Source: Bacteroidales bacterium
GTDB lineage: Bacteria; Bacteroidota; Bacteroidia; Bacteroidales; WCHB1-69
Length of the DNA stretch: 64,000 nt
Direction of reading: 5' to 3'
Assembly (NCBI GenBank): GCA_017443175.1
Contig: JAFSOZ010000008.1
Coordinates: forward strand, 1 to 64,000
Every line of letters starts with the position of its first letter. Positions within the stretch are counted from its first letter, which is position 1. This document shows positions 1-8,135 of the stretch, in pieces. A program made the translations under genes and the position numbers. The notes under the pieces were generated by a model. That model did no database searches. It was not told the origin of the DNA and saw only the letters and a list, made by a program, of their open reading frames with translations.

Positions 1-19
1 CAGTCTCTGGTCTTTAATT

Positions 20-115
20 TAATCCCCCCATGCACCAACTTCACCCCATTTACCCCATGTACCTTCATACACCCCTTTCACCAACTTTACCCTTTTTCCC
101 AATCTTTTCCCCCAA
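20..115. repeat. degenerate pyrimidine-rich minisatellite
   Basis: The spacer before the first gene is built from loosely repeated 8-10 nt units of the type CACCCCATT/TACCCCATG/CACCAACTT. The same style of array recurs at about 16957-17003, 37280-37378 and 48440-48505, always between genes. No gene or promoter is visible in this stretch. Confidence 0.6.
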
Positions 116-145
116 GAAAATATTAACCAATAAAATACACATATT

Positions 146-1567
146 ATGAAACGAGCATTTTTTACCACAGCACTTCTCTCTCTGCTGCTGTTGTGCGGCG
201 GGGTGGCGAGGGGGCAGATGGTCCAACAGCTGGCCAATATCCCCGATGCATACATTAGCTGTTGTTCCCATCCGGAGGCCAATATTCTCTATGTGGGCGG
301 CTTACAGGGTGTTTATAAATCAACGGACAATGGAGAGACTTGGACGATGGTCCACGAATATGACACAACCGTCCATATTCCCCAATCCTTGGATGACACA
401 GTATATTCAATCCCGTTCTTCTACATGAACTTCATGGATGAAAACACTGGGTTTGCCACAAAAACACGGGGCCTGAAATGCCGTTATGCTTTTGACTGGC
501 AAACAGTTGTCGGTCATCCTGCCCAGAACGACAGCCCGGGTTTGTTCAAAACCTCGGACGGCGGGGTCACATGGGAAATGACAGATTCTTCACATTACTT
601 CATCAATATGCAGTTTGTCGGGTCAGACACCATTTTTGCCTATGAGAAGAGTGATAAAACATTGTATAAATCCGTGAACGGAGGTGCGGAATGGGCAATG
701 GTTTTCAATACAATTGCCATAGACGACTACTCAGCGGTGAACGGGAATGTGGTGTATGTGATGAAAAAGTCGTGTTATATAGAGTCTGGTATGGAACCTG
801 TGGATCCGGTCACACCAACAGTATATAAAACCTCTGACGGTGGCGGCACTTGGACATTGATTCTGAGCAACGGGGAAGAATCATCCAAAGCACCAGTATG
901 TCTTGACATCATTCATTTCTATGAAGAGGGGAAAGGCGTGCTGATGGGGAACAAGCAAATATTTACCGAAGACGACTTCACCACATACAATTGGCAAGGG
1001 GGAGGATTTACAAACATCACCTATATGGCCGAAGACATTCAAAGTTGTTATTTAAAGACAGGACACAATGTTTCCACATGTTCCTGTTTCAATAATACTC
1101 CGGAGGATGATATTAAATTGCGTGTATCCAGAGATTATGGTCGTCACACGTCGGGTCAACACCTAACCTGCTCGTTTCTCGGGGTGAATTCAATTACAGG
1201 ATGCGAAGAGGATACAACATTTTTTCTGGCAGTTGCCGACCAGGTGGATTGGCACTCCATACTTTACCGGATCAAGGGTTCCGACTTTCCTTCTGTGGGA
1301 GTGGAGGAGTATGAAGAGGGAAATTTCAATGTTTATCCCAACCCTGTGGGTGAAACCCTGCATGTCACAATAATGGATGGTGAAATCGGCCAAATTGAAA
1401 TGTTTGACATGTTCGGGCGTGCGATCCGGAATTCAGAATTCAAAATTCAGAATTCAAACACGCAACATTTCACAATTGATATGTCAGCCATCCCCTCCGG
1501 CGTGTACGTCTTGCGTGTCACCCTGACCGACGGCGCCGTGCGGACAACGAAGGTGGTGAAACGATGA
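146..1567 (+). CDS. T9SS-sorted secreted protein with Asp-box/BNR-like repeats
   Basis: A 473-residue secreted protein. Residues 1-23 form a signal peptide (MKR, hydrophobic core, ending near ARGQ). The mature part carries at least four Asp-box-like motifs of the form YKSxDxGxxW (near residues 59, 133, 177 and 228), the signature of BNR/YCF48-type beta-propellers found in sialidases and photosystem assembly factors. No catalytic set could be recognised, so no enzymatic role is claimed. The last 80 residues are a T9SS type A sorting domain (YPNP, GVYVLRV, KVVKR end), predicting export across the outer membrane and surface attachment. The tail has an in-frame AT-rich repeat (SEFKIQNSN). The next gene has an almost identical leader and signal peptide, indicating duplication. 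Confidence 0.85.
   Translation: MKRAFFTTALLSLLLLCGGVARGQMVQQLANIPDAYISCCSHPEANILYVGGLQGVYKSTDNGETWTMVHEYDTTVHIPQSLDDTVYSIPFFYMNFMDENTGFATKTRGLKCRYAFDWQTVVGHPAQNDSPGLFKTSDGGVTWEMTDSSHYFINMQFVGSDTIFAYEKSDKTLYKSVNGGAEWAMVFNTIAIDDYSAVNGNVVYVMKKSCYIESGMEPVDPVTPTVYKTSDGGGTWTLILSNGEESSKAPVCLDIIHFYEEGKGVLMGNKQIFTEDDFTTYNWQGGGFTNITYMAEDIQSCYLKTGHNVSTCSCFNNTPEDDIKLRVSRDYGRHTSGQHLTCSFLGVNSITGCEEDTTFFLAVADQVDWHSILYRIKGSDFPSVGVEEYEEGNFNVYPNPVGETLHVTIMDGEIGQIEMFDMFGRAIRNSEFKIQNSNTQHFTIDMSAIPSGVYVLRVTLTDGAVRTTKVVKR
1429..1458. repeat. AT-rich GAATTC-type repeat inside a T9SS tail
   Basis: The coding sequence contains GGAATTCAGAATTC followed by AAAATTCAGAATTC, read as NSEFKIQNS. It interrupts the sorting domain between the MFGRAI strand and the conserved SGVYVLRV strand. 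The same repeat style forms the C-terminus of lspA (19316-19352) and part of the giant adhesin tail (55084-55123). Confidence 0.7.
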
Positions 1568-1622
1568 ACATTTTCCCCTATCTTTGCCCCAACGAAAATA
1601 TTAACCAACAAATACACACATT

Positions 1623-2600
1623 ATGAAACGAATATTTTTTACCACAGTAATTCTTGCCCTGCTGTTAATGTGCGGCGGGGTGGTGAAGGGGCAGGCTCCT
1701 GCCATCAGCAAATCTGCCCAAGCCGAAAAGACAATCTATATCCCATTCTTCCCAGACACAACTGTTTCTTTCAGCATAGCTTATAAGCCGACATTGAAGA
1801 ATCATGATCCGTACTACTTAATGGCAGATTCCTGGTCTTTTACAGGGACAGCCTCGGATACGGCTATATACAACAACACTAAATACAGGATTTTTGATCA
1901 TCAATTGCTTGTGAGAGAAGATACAGAATCGGGAAAAATCTTCAGGTATTATCCTGAGTTTGATGCGGAAGTGATGACATGTGATATGTCCCTGCTGGAA
2001 GGAGACACTTTCATGCTGCCTTCCGTAGAGGGCTATCCGAACAGCCATCTGTATTATTATCGGGAACTTCAACAGCAATATTTGATTGTGGACACTGTCA
2101 CTCATGTTAACGGCCGTAAGGTGATTTGGTTCCCACCTATTCAAGAGAGTGCCTTTTTTTCAACTGGAGAAAGAAATTATCCGCTCTGTTTTATAGAGGG
2201 GATAGGTCCATCATATGGCCCTTTTGGAAAAATTGAAACTATATCTCACGAAGATTGTCTTGATCTTTTGTTGTGTGTGCATCATGGTGATTCTCTCCAG
2301 TATATGACAGATTCTGTTTTGGGTTGTGAGCAGTTTGTTTCTATGGTTCCAGAGTATCCGGAATCGGTCGTGCACCTCTACCCCAACCCTGCAAGCCAAC
2401 TGTTGAATGTGGAGTTTGACGGCATGGATAATCCGCAGGGTGTCATCACTGTCATGGACATGTCAGGTGTGGTGGTGCTTGCACAGGAATGTAATACTAC
2501 GGTTACGCAACTTGATGTTTCCCGCCTCAAATCCGGCATCTATATGGTTTGCTTTCGCAATGAAAATGGGCGAATAGTCAAGAAATTTGTGAAGTTTTAG
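1623..2600 (+). CDS. T9SS-sorted secreted protein, unknown mature domain
   Basis: A 325-residue protein with a signal peptide (residues 1-23) nearly identical to that of the preceding gene, and a leader that is also almost the same (AAAATATTAACCAA before the ATG). The central 220 residues are rich in aromatic and acidic residues and match nothing I recognise. The C-terminus is a T9SS type A sorting domain (LYPNP near residue 250, GIYMVCF, ending VKKFVKF). The tail differs from that of the first and third genes, so only the front half of this gene was shared. Expected at the cell surface or released; function unknown. Confidence 0.8.
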   Translation: MKRIFFTTVILALLLMCGGVVKGQAPAISKSAQAEKTIYIPFFPDTTVSFSIAYKPTLKNHDPYYLMADSWSFTGTASDTAIYNNTKYRIFDHQLLVREDTESGKIFRYYPEFDAEVMTCDMSLLEGDTFMLPSVEGYPNSHLYYYRELQQQYLIVDTVTHVNGRKVIWFPPIQESAFFSTGERNYPLCFIEGIGPSYGPFGKIETISHEDCLDLLLCVHHGDSLQYMTDSVLGCEQFVSMVPEYPESVVHLYPNPASQLLNVEFDGMDNPQGVITVMDMSGVVVLAQECNTTVTQLDVSRLKSGIYMVCFRNENGRIVKKFVKF

Positions 2601-2672
2601 GAGCAGTTAGCCGTTGGTCTTTGACTTTAGGCTATTTGTTTTTTTACATTTTAATAAAATTCAGTATTTATT

Positions 2673-5600
2673 ATGAAAAGGCTGCTAATATTTTTTTCGA
2701 TATTCTGTCTTACCATAGCTTCTTTTGCCCAGTCGCACAGTTGGGATGGAAAAGGAATAAAACCTCACTCGGAATTACATTGTTTGAATATTTTCATCAA
2801 CATTATTTATGATGTTCATCCTGACACCAACAACCAGTTTACCACGACTACATTTTGGCCGACTGTGACAGACACATTGTTGGAAGGTGTGAACAACACA
2901 GCAATTCCTATCTACCTGCTGGATTGGATGGATACTGTTTATGTGCCAGGTCAATTGCATGGGACCTGCACGAGACTATATGGAGAGTCGTCTTTCGATA
3001 GCCTACAAATAACAGGTGATTTTATAGTGGTAAATGTAAGGGAAAGTTCTGTGTTGAAAGTTGGCAATTTTACCACGGGCAATATTTCATCCGTAGCATC
3101 CAATTTGATTAACTTGTCAGGTTTTCACACATTATATGGTCATGACAATTTTTTATGGTATGATCGGAATAATGACGGAAAATTTGATTTTGTGAATATT
3201 TATATTCGTAATATTACCCGTGACTATGGAGGCAATAACCCTGGGAGTGGGTATGTTGGTGCGACCGTCAACATTCTGATTAACGGTATTTTCCATTATG
3301 CCAAAACAGGAACCACACAATGCGTCGGTGATGGTGACTTTTATGCCAATCCCACAAGTATTGTTGCTCATGAGATTTCACACAGTTTGTTTGGTGGTAA
3401 CAATTTCCACGCATCAGGTGGCAATCATCGGTATCCTTCATGTCCTATGGTTTTTCTAAATCTCCAAGGTGGATATGGACTTATGGGATCCACAGGTTCA
3501 GGACTAGTAGGGTGCAATGGATACGAACGTTGGCGCATGCATTGGAAGCATCCGCAATCTGTGGACTATATTGCGGCCCGGAATGCGAACAACTCACAAT
3601 CTGTTGTTTCGGATATATCCATGGCCGACGGCCCGCAATCGTTTCTGCTTCGAGATTTCGTGACATACGGTGATGTCGTGCGCATAAAATTGCCTTACAA
3701 GGACGGTTCCTCCTCCTCTAACCAATACATTTGGCTGGAAAACCACCAAGTGGGAATGAACAACAAGCTTGATTATCTTGAATATTTTAATATGTATCTC
3801 TGCAGACCTCAGGGTCTGCCTGGCATTTACGCCTACTATCAAGTGGGACGAGACATTTTAACAAGTGACCAAGGAAATGTATGGGATAATTTTCATCGCG
3901 ACAATCTGAAAACAATTCCTGCCGAGGGCTATTACGACTATGACTGGGTTGAAGATACATATAGAATGAATTGTGTAGCTTATGGGGAAGTTTCGTACGC
4001 TATACGCCGTGGAGATAATAACCCGTTCTGCGGCGGACAGGATCAGGAATATCATTTTTTTCCGAATGAAGAGGACACCATACTGAAGGTTACGCATGAG
4101 TATTCCATGTGGCGCAAGGTGATAGGAAATGACAGCATTGACAATCTGCCTAGCATTGGCGACAATCTCGATGCGTTCAGCTCTCATACCAAAATCAATA
4201 TGGGGACAAACCCCAGCACTTGCAATACAAGGACATTTCATAGTGGAAACACCTCCTATACAAGTTCTATCTATGGTTATAATTCAGAGTTGAACACACG
4301 TAAAACCTATCTTTCTGGATTGGGCATTGAGATGATTCCGCTGGGGATGAACTATCTTGTGCATATCCGCTGGGATGATTTTGATATAAAGGATGACGCC
4401 CGTTGGACAGGGGATGTGGTGCTTAAAGATACGGCGATACTGACAACAGGCAAAACTGTCACATTAGCGCAAAACAGGACAGTGGCACAGAACACCCGAG
4501 ACAGCAAGACGGGTTTGTTTGATAAGTCAACTTTATTGACTTGTGAAGAAGGTTCATATTTTCAACAAAATAGTGGATCACAGATGCTTCTCACGGAGGG
4601 AAGCTCGTTAGTGTTAGATAGTGGTAGTACGTATGTGTTGCAGGACAGTGCAAGTATGCTTGTTCAGGAAGGTTGTAGCCTTATAGTCAGAAAAGGGGCG
4701 GATTTTCAGGTTTTAGGAGATGCTATCGTTACGATTGATTCTTGCGGTACGGCTATATTGTCAAATACGGCAATCCTTGGTGCTTCCGCCCGCATCATCA
4801 TTAAGCCTGGCGGCAAGCTCGTTGTGGACGGCGGCACTTTGACCAGTGCCTACGCGGGCGAGATGTGGCAGGGCATATACTTGGAGGGCCACCGCACCCA
4901 ACACCAGACCGCCGCCAACCAAGGCACCGTGCAGCTTCTCAACGGTGCCGTCATCGAGAACGCCCGCAGGGGAATCTACACAGGCGCATTCGGCGAGAAC
5001 TGGCATACCACCGGCGGTATCATCACCGCCGACAGCGCGACCTTCCGCAACTGCGCCAAGGCCGTGGAGTACCTGTCCTACGCCGACACGACAGCCCCCG
5101 GCTTTGTAAACGACAACTGGGGTTCCTTCAGCAACTGCACCTTCACAGTGGACGACAACAACCTCTTCGCCGCCAACAACACGGACTTCCTCGCCCATGT
5201 GACGATGTGGGACGTGAAGGGAGTGAGGTTCACCCATTGCCGCTTCGAGGACGTGCGCACGGGATTCCACACGCGAAAGTCCGCCATCAGCACCATCGAC
5301 GCGGGCTTCAAAGTGCGGACGGGTTGCGACTATACCGTGCCTAATCCTGACTGCAACTGCTATCTCACCACCAACACGTACTGCTCATTTACGGGCTTTA
5401 ACACGGCTATCAATGCCACTACATCAGGCAAGCCGTATGCCGTCATCATCGACGGTGCGCGTTTCAGTAACAATATGGCAGGTGTGAAAATAGAGGGTAA
5501 CACTCACGTGGAGGTAACACGCTGCACGTTCGACCTGAATGTGCAAACAGGTCTTGCCTTCAAGCCGGCTGTCGGTTTGTTTCTGGATACATGCACGGGT

Positions 5601-7031
5601 TATCTGGTGGAGGAGAACACGTTCTCCTGTTCCGCCACTGCCCCCCAATACCAGCGATACGGGATATTGGTCGGGAATTCAGGTCCGGATGCCAATTCAA
5701 TATACAGGAATGACATTTCCAACATGTCGGTCGGGGTGTATGTCCAGGGCGACAATGCCAAAAAGCTCACGGGTCTGCAGTTCACATGCAATGTGTTCAG
5801 CGGGAACGAAAACGACATATATGTGGAGACAAACGCCACCATAGGTGTCAATCAGGGCAGTCCCTCAAAAGGCGCGGACAACACATTCAGCCCCAGGGCG
5901 ACCAGCAACCTGTACAATGGCGGGACTGGGGTTGTGAACTATTACTACAGCACAGGGAGCGGCCACGCCCCTTCTCATACGACCAACGTGAATCTGTATG
6001 GCACAGCCGGAAGCAACATGTGCGGATCCACCATCTGCGGCTACAATCCCGGCAACCCTGGCGGAGGTCCGAAATCGCCCACGCCGGGATTTCTGGCTCT
6101 GAAACAACAATATGAGAACCTTTTTGCCGACTTCGACCGCAATGGCTTCGCCAACCTCTTGACGGCCACCATTCCGCCGCAGGCGGAACCCCCAACGTTA
6201 TCCGACGAACTTGTTGCGGCCCAATATGCCGCACAGCAGATAAATGTCATAGCCACGGAACTGTACGCGCAGTCGCATACGGCCATCCGCGCCCTGATGG
6301 CCGACACACTGGAGGATGTACGGGCCATTTGGGAATGGCTAAACGCCACCCCGGGTCTTGCCAGCCGGTACCTGGCGGTGGAGGCGGGGTTTGTGGCCGG
6401 GGCGGATGCCGTAGAGGCGCACGGCCGTGCGTCTCTGCAGGATATCGCCACCCACCTGACCACGGCCGCCGAACGCGACGAATACGACAACTACGTGGCG
6501 TTCCATGCGTTGAAAGAGGCGCTGGAATACGGAAACGGACATGTAGCATGGCCCCGTGCCACGGACGCGCAGGTCGGCGAACTGGTGCGCATCGCGGACG
6601 CCAACACGGGCCGTTCGTCCCTTCTGGCGAAAAATGTGTTGTGTTTCTTTTTCGGAATCTGTTACGACGATGACATGGAAACGCGGGCGTTGGCTACCAC
6701 CACCGCCATTCCGCCGCAGGCGGAACCCCCAGCGTTAACCGAGTCCAGAATAATGGCAGACCCTACAACATTAACAGGCCAACAAAACGTCATCGTCCAC
6801 CCCAACCCCACGGACAACGTTTTGCACGTGTCGGTGACGGACGGTGAGATCGCCCGAATTGAAATGTTCGATGCGTTCGGGAGGATCGTTCCCGTAGAGA
6901 CGCACGGCCGTGCGTCTCTACCGTCCCCGACAACCACGGTCACCACCTCCGACATCCCCTCAGGCGTGTACGTTCTGCGCGTCACCCTGACCGACGGCAC
7001 CATGCGGACCGTGAAGGTGGTGAAAAAATGA
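2673..7031 (+). CDS. T9SS-sorted M6-like metalloprotease with beta-helix region
   Basis: A 1452-residue chimeric surface protein. Residues 1-20 are a signal peptide. A zinc-protease motif HEISH begins at residue 233 and is followed by GG and a further His (about residue 246), with a GLMG 'Met-turn'-like motif near residue 270; this resembles the M6/immune-inhibitor-A metalloproteases of Bacteroidota. From about residue 640 to 1120 there are repeated short strands typical of right-handed parallel beta-helices. The last 80 residues are a T9SS sorting domain closely matching that of the first gene. Base composition changes sharply near 4780, from AT-rich to GC-rich, suggesting fusion of two modules. 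Four palindromic repeats lie in frame within the last third. Substrate unknown. Confidence 0.8.
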   Translation: MKRLLIFFSIFCLTIASFAQSHSWDGKGIKPHSELHCLNIFINIIYDVHPDTNNQFTTTTFWPTVTDTLLEGVNNTAIPIYLLDWMDTVYVPGQLHGTCTRLYGESSFDSLQITGDFIVVNVRESSVLKVGNFTTGNISSVASNLINLSGFHTLYGHDNFLWYDRNNDGKFDFVNIYIRNITRDYGGNNPGSGYVGATVNILINGIFHYAKTGTTQCVGDGDFYANPTSIVAHEISHSLFGGNNFHASGGNHRYPSCPMVFLNLQGGYGLMGSTGSGLVGCNGYERWRMHWKHPQSVDYIAARNANNSQSVVSDISMADGPQSFLLRDFVTYGDVVRIKLPYKDGSSSSNQYIWLENHQVGMNNKLDYLEYFNMYLCRPQGLPGIYAYYQVGRDILTSDQGNVWDNFHRDNLKTIPAEGYYDYDWVEDTYRMNCVAYGEVSYAIRRGDNNPFCGGQDQEYHFFPNEEDTILKVTHEYSMWRKVIGNDSIDNLPSIGDNLDAFSSHTKINMGTNPSTCNTRTFHSGNTSYTSSIYGYNSELNTRKTYLSGLGIEMIPLGMNYLVHIRWDDFDIKDDARWTGDVVLKDTAILTTGKTVTLAQNRTVAQNTRDSKTGLFDKSTLLTCEEGSYFQQNSGSQMLLTEGSSLVLDSGSTYVLQDSASMLVQEGCSLIVRKGADFQVLGDAIVTIDSCGTAILSNTAILGASARIIIKPGGKLVVDGGTLTSAYAGEMWQGIYLEGHRTQHQTAANQGTVQLLNGAVIENARRGIYTGAFGENWHTTGGIITADSATFRNCAKAVEYLSYADTTAPGFVNDNWGSFSNCTFTVDDNNLFAANNTDFLAHVTMWDVKGVRFTHCRFEDVRTGFHTRKSAISTIDAGFKVRTGCDYTVPNPDCNCYLTTNTYCSFTGFNTAINATTSGKPYAVIIDGARFSNNMAGVKIEGNTHVEVTRCTFDLNVQTGLAFKPAVGLFLDTCTGYLVEENTFSCSATAPQYQRYGILVGNSGPDANSIYRNDISNMSVGVYVQGDNAKKLTGLQFTCNVFSGNENDIYVETNATIGVNQGSPSKGADNTFSPRATSNLYNGGTGVVNYYYSTGSGHAPSHTTNVNLYGTAGSNMCGSTICGYNPGNPGGGPKSPTPGFLALKQQYENLFADFDRNGFANLLTATIPPQAEPPTLSDELVAAQYAAQQINVIATELYAQSHTAIRALMADTLEDVRAIWEWLNATPGLASRYLAVEAGFVAGADAVEAHGRASLQDIATHLTTAAERDEYDNYVAFHALKEALEYGNGHVAWPRATDAQVGELVRIADANTGRSSLLAKNVLCFFFGICYDDDMETRALATTTAIPPQAEPPALTESRIMADPTTLTGQQNVIVHPNPTDNVLHVSVTDGEIARIEMFDAFGRIVPVETHGRASLPSPTTTVTTSDIPSGVYVLRVTLTDGTMRTVKVVKK
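6171..6200. repeat. intragenic palindromic repeat, copy 1
   Basis: An ATTCCGCC..GGCGGAA hairpin followed by CCCCCAACGTTA, translated as IPPQAEPPTL. A near-identical copy lies at 6708-6737 in the same gene and the same reading frame, encoding IPPQAEPPAL. Confidence 0.75.
6411..6438. repeat. GTAGAGACGCACGG-type palindrome, in-frame copy
   Basis: An imperfect copy of the 28-bp palindrome found at 6894-6921, translated as VEAHGRASL. The core GCACGGCCGTGC is intact. Confidence 0.75.
6708..6737. repeat. intragenic palindromic repeat, copy 2
   Basis: Second copy of the ATTCCGCC..GGCGGAA hairpin element with its CCCCCAGCGTTA flank. It lies just before the T9SS tail and encodes IPPQAEPPAL. Confidence 0.75.
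6894..6921. repeat. perfect 28-bp palindrome inside a T9SS tail
   Basis: GTAGAGACGCACGG followed directly by its exact reverse complement. It is read in frame as VETHGRASL, inserted between the FGRI strand and the final GVYVLRV strand of the sorting domain. Related intergenic copies are at 32707-32736 and 40214-40236. Confidence 0.85.
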
Positions 7032-7063
7032 TGTTTGTATAATCCGAAATTTTTGTCCATACG

Positions 7064-7093
7064 GGAGCAGGAGGGATCTTGCTCCTTTTTTTT
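7064..7093 (+). terminator. rho-independent terminator after the T9SS triplet
   Basis: GGAGCA (7064-7069) pairs with TGCTCC (7080-7085) across a 10-nt loop, followed by eight T. It ends the plus-strand T9SS gene and overlaps the stop codon of the convergent LytTR gene. Confidence 0.7.
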
Positions 7094-7946
7094 ACATCTC
7101 CGAAAACCGCTTCATCACCTCTTCCGAATAGGATTTGGAAATCGGAATTCTGCTTACAGCATTGCTGTCAAGGGTGGTGTACATGCCGTCCTTTTCACGA
7201 CTTATTATCGTAACCCTATGTAAATTAACCATATAGGAACGATGACAGCGCACTATGCCGTATGCGTCCAACTGTTTCTCCAAGGTCTTCAGATTGTTGC
7301 GCAACATAGTATAGCCCACCTTGTCGTTGTCCAAATAATACACATTCACATAGTTGTCGTTGGCACCCACATACAAAATGCCACCGCTCTTGATGGTGAG
7401 ACGAGGCTTCCCGTTCTCGTCATTGAGGGTGATTGTGTCGTCAACAGAATGCTGCAAGGCCTGACCAGTAGTATGTCCTTCTTCAATTAATTTATTGATA
7501 GTCGCATCTTTGGAACGCAATCCCAAGTACAGGTAAGACACCAAATAGGGGATGGCCAGGATGGCGGGCACGAACGTCAATGCCCGGCGGAAGATGTTGT
7601 AGGCATCGCGTTGGTCATGCAGCAAGAGCTTGTTGACCAGCGTATAGAGCATGACAATCACCAATATTTCCGCCGCCAACCACAAAACGTACGACAACAT
7701 GGAAATCAGTTCCCGCTTGTTAGCATAATACATAACGACGCGGCTGACTATGAGTACAACCATACCGCCTAAAATCGTACAAGAGGAGTAAAGAAAATTG
7801 AGTGTGTCGCTGCTGGAATTGAACCAAGTGGAAAACTCAAACGGGGTATAGACATTCACGAATACCATGGAGAATATGAAAACGAAGACCAACAGATTGA
7901 GGTTGGTGCCCTTTTTCGCTAAATATTCCGGTATTTTCTTCATCAT
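7092..7946 (-). CDS. membrane-anchored LytTR transcription regulator
   Basis: A 284-residue protein. The N-terminal half holds four hydrophobic helices (roughly residues 15-35, 45-68, 80-105 and 122-142). The C-terminal 100 residues form a LytTR DNA-binding domain: YVGANDNYVNVYY, a long central helix, VRCHRSYMVNL and a final SKSYSEEV segment. There is no receiver or kinase domain, so it acts as a one-component regulator that may sense something at the membrane. The start is placed at ATG 7946 (or 7943) because the upstream TTG at 7973 lies within the predicted -7 box TATCTTTG (7971-7978). Three phased direct repeats sit upstream. The signal it responds to is unknown. Confidence 0.85.
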   Translation of the reverse strand: MMKKIPEYLAKKGTNLNLLVFVFIFSMVFVNVYTPFEFSTWFNSSSDTLNFLYSSCTILGGMVVLIVSRVVMYYANKRELISMLSYVLWLAAEILVIVMLYTLVNKLLLHDQRDAYNIFRRALTFVPAILAIPYLVSYLYLGLRSKDATINKLIEEGHTTGQALQHSVDDTITLNDENGKPRLTIKSGGILYVGANDNYVNVYYLDNDKVGYTMLRNNLKTLEKQLDAYGIVRCHRSYMVNLHRVTIISREKDGMYTTLDSNAVSRIPISKSYSEEVMKRFSEM

Positions 7947-7970
7947 AATCTCCCTATTTTTTTCGGGGTG

Positions 7971-7978
7971 CAAAGATA
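7971..7978 (-). promoter_or_regulatory. -7 promoter box for the LytTR gene
   Basis: TATCTTTG on the minus strand, matching the Bacteroidota TAnnTTTG consensus, about 25 nt before ATG 7946. Confidence 0.7.
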
Positions 7979-7987
7979 ATAAAATAA

Positions 7988-8040
7988 TTTTTCACCCCTA
8001 GTTGACGATTTTCACCCCTAAATATCGGTTTTTATCCCTT
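7988..8040. promoter_or_regulatory. three direct repeats at exact 20-bp spacing, possible LytTR operator
   Basis: TTTTCACCCCTA at 7989-8000, the same 12 bases at 8009-8020, and a diverged TTTTTATCCCTT at 8029-8040. The period of exactly 20 bp places every copy on the same helix face. The first copy lies in the -33 area of the LytTR promoter and the array sits between that gene and the divergent acyl-CoA ligase gene. LytTR proteins characteristically bind pairs of direct repeats about two helical turns apart, so autoregulation, and possibly control of the ligase, is inferred. The rest of 8041-8135 shows only a weak TTTCTTTTG box. Confidence 0.6.
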
Positions 8041-8135
8041 TCAATTGATTGCAACCACATTTTTTGGAGATTGTGACGCGAAAGCCTTTCTTTTGCAACT
8101 TCAAATCGAAATCTATAAACCATTAATAAACTAAC

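Noticed and set aside
7947-7973. TTG start of the LytTR gene
   Set aside because: It overlaps the TATCTTTG promoter box; ATG 7946 or 7943 is downstream of the likely transcript start.
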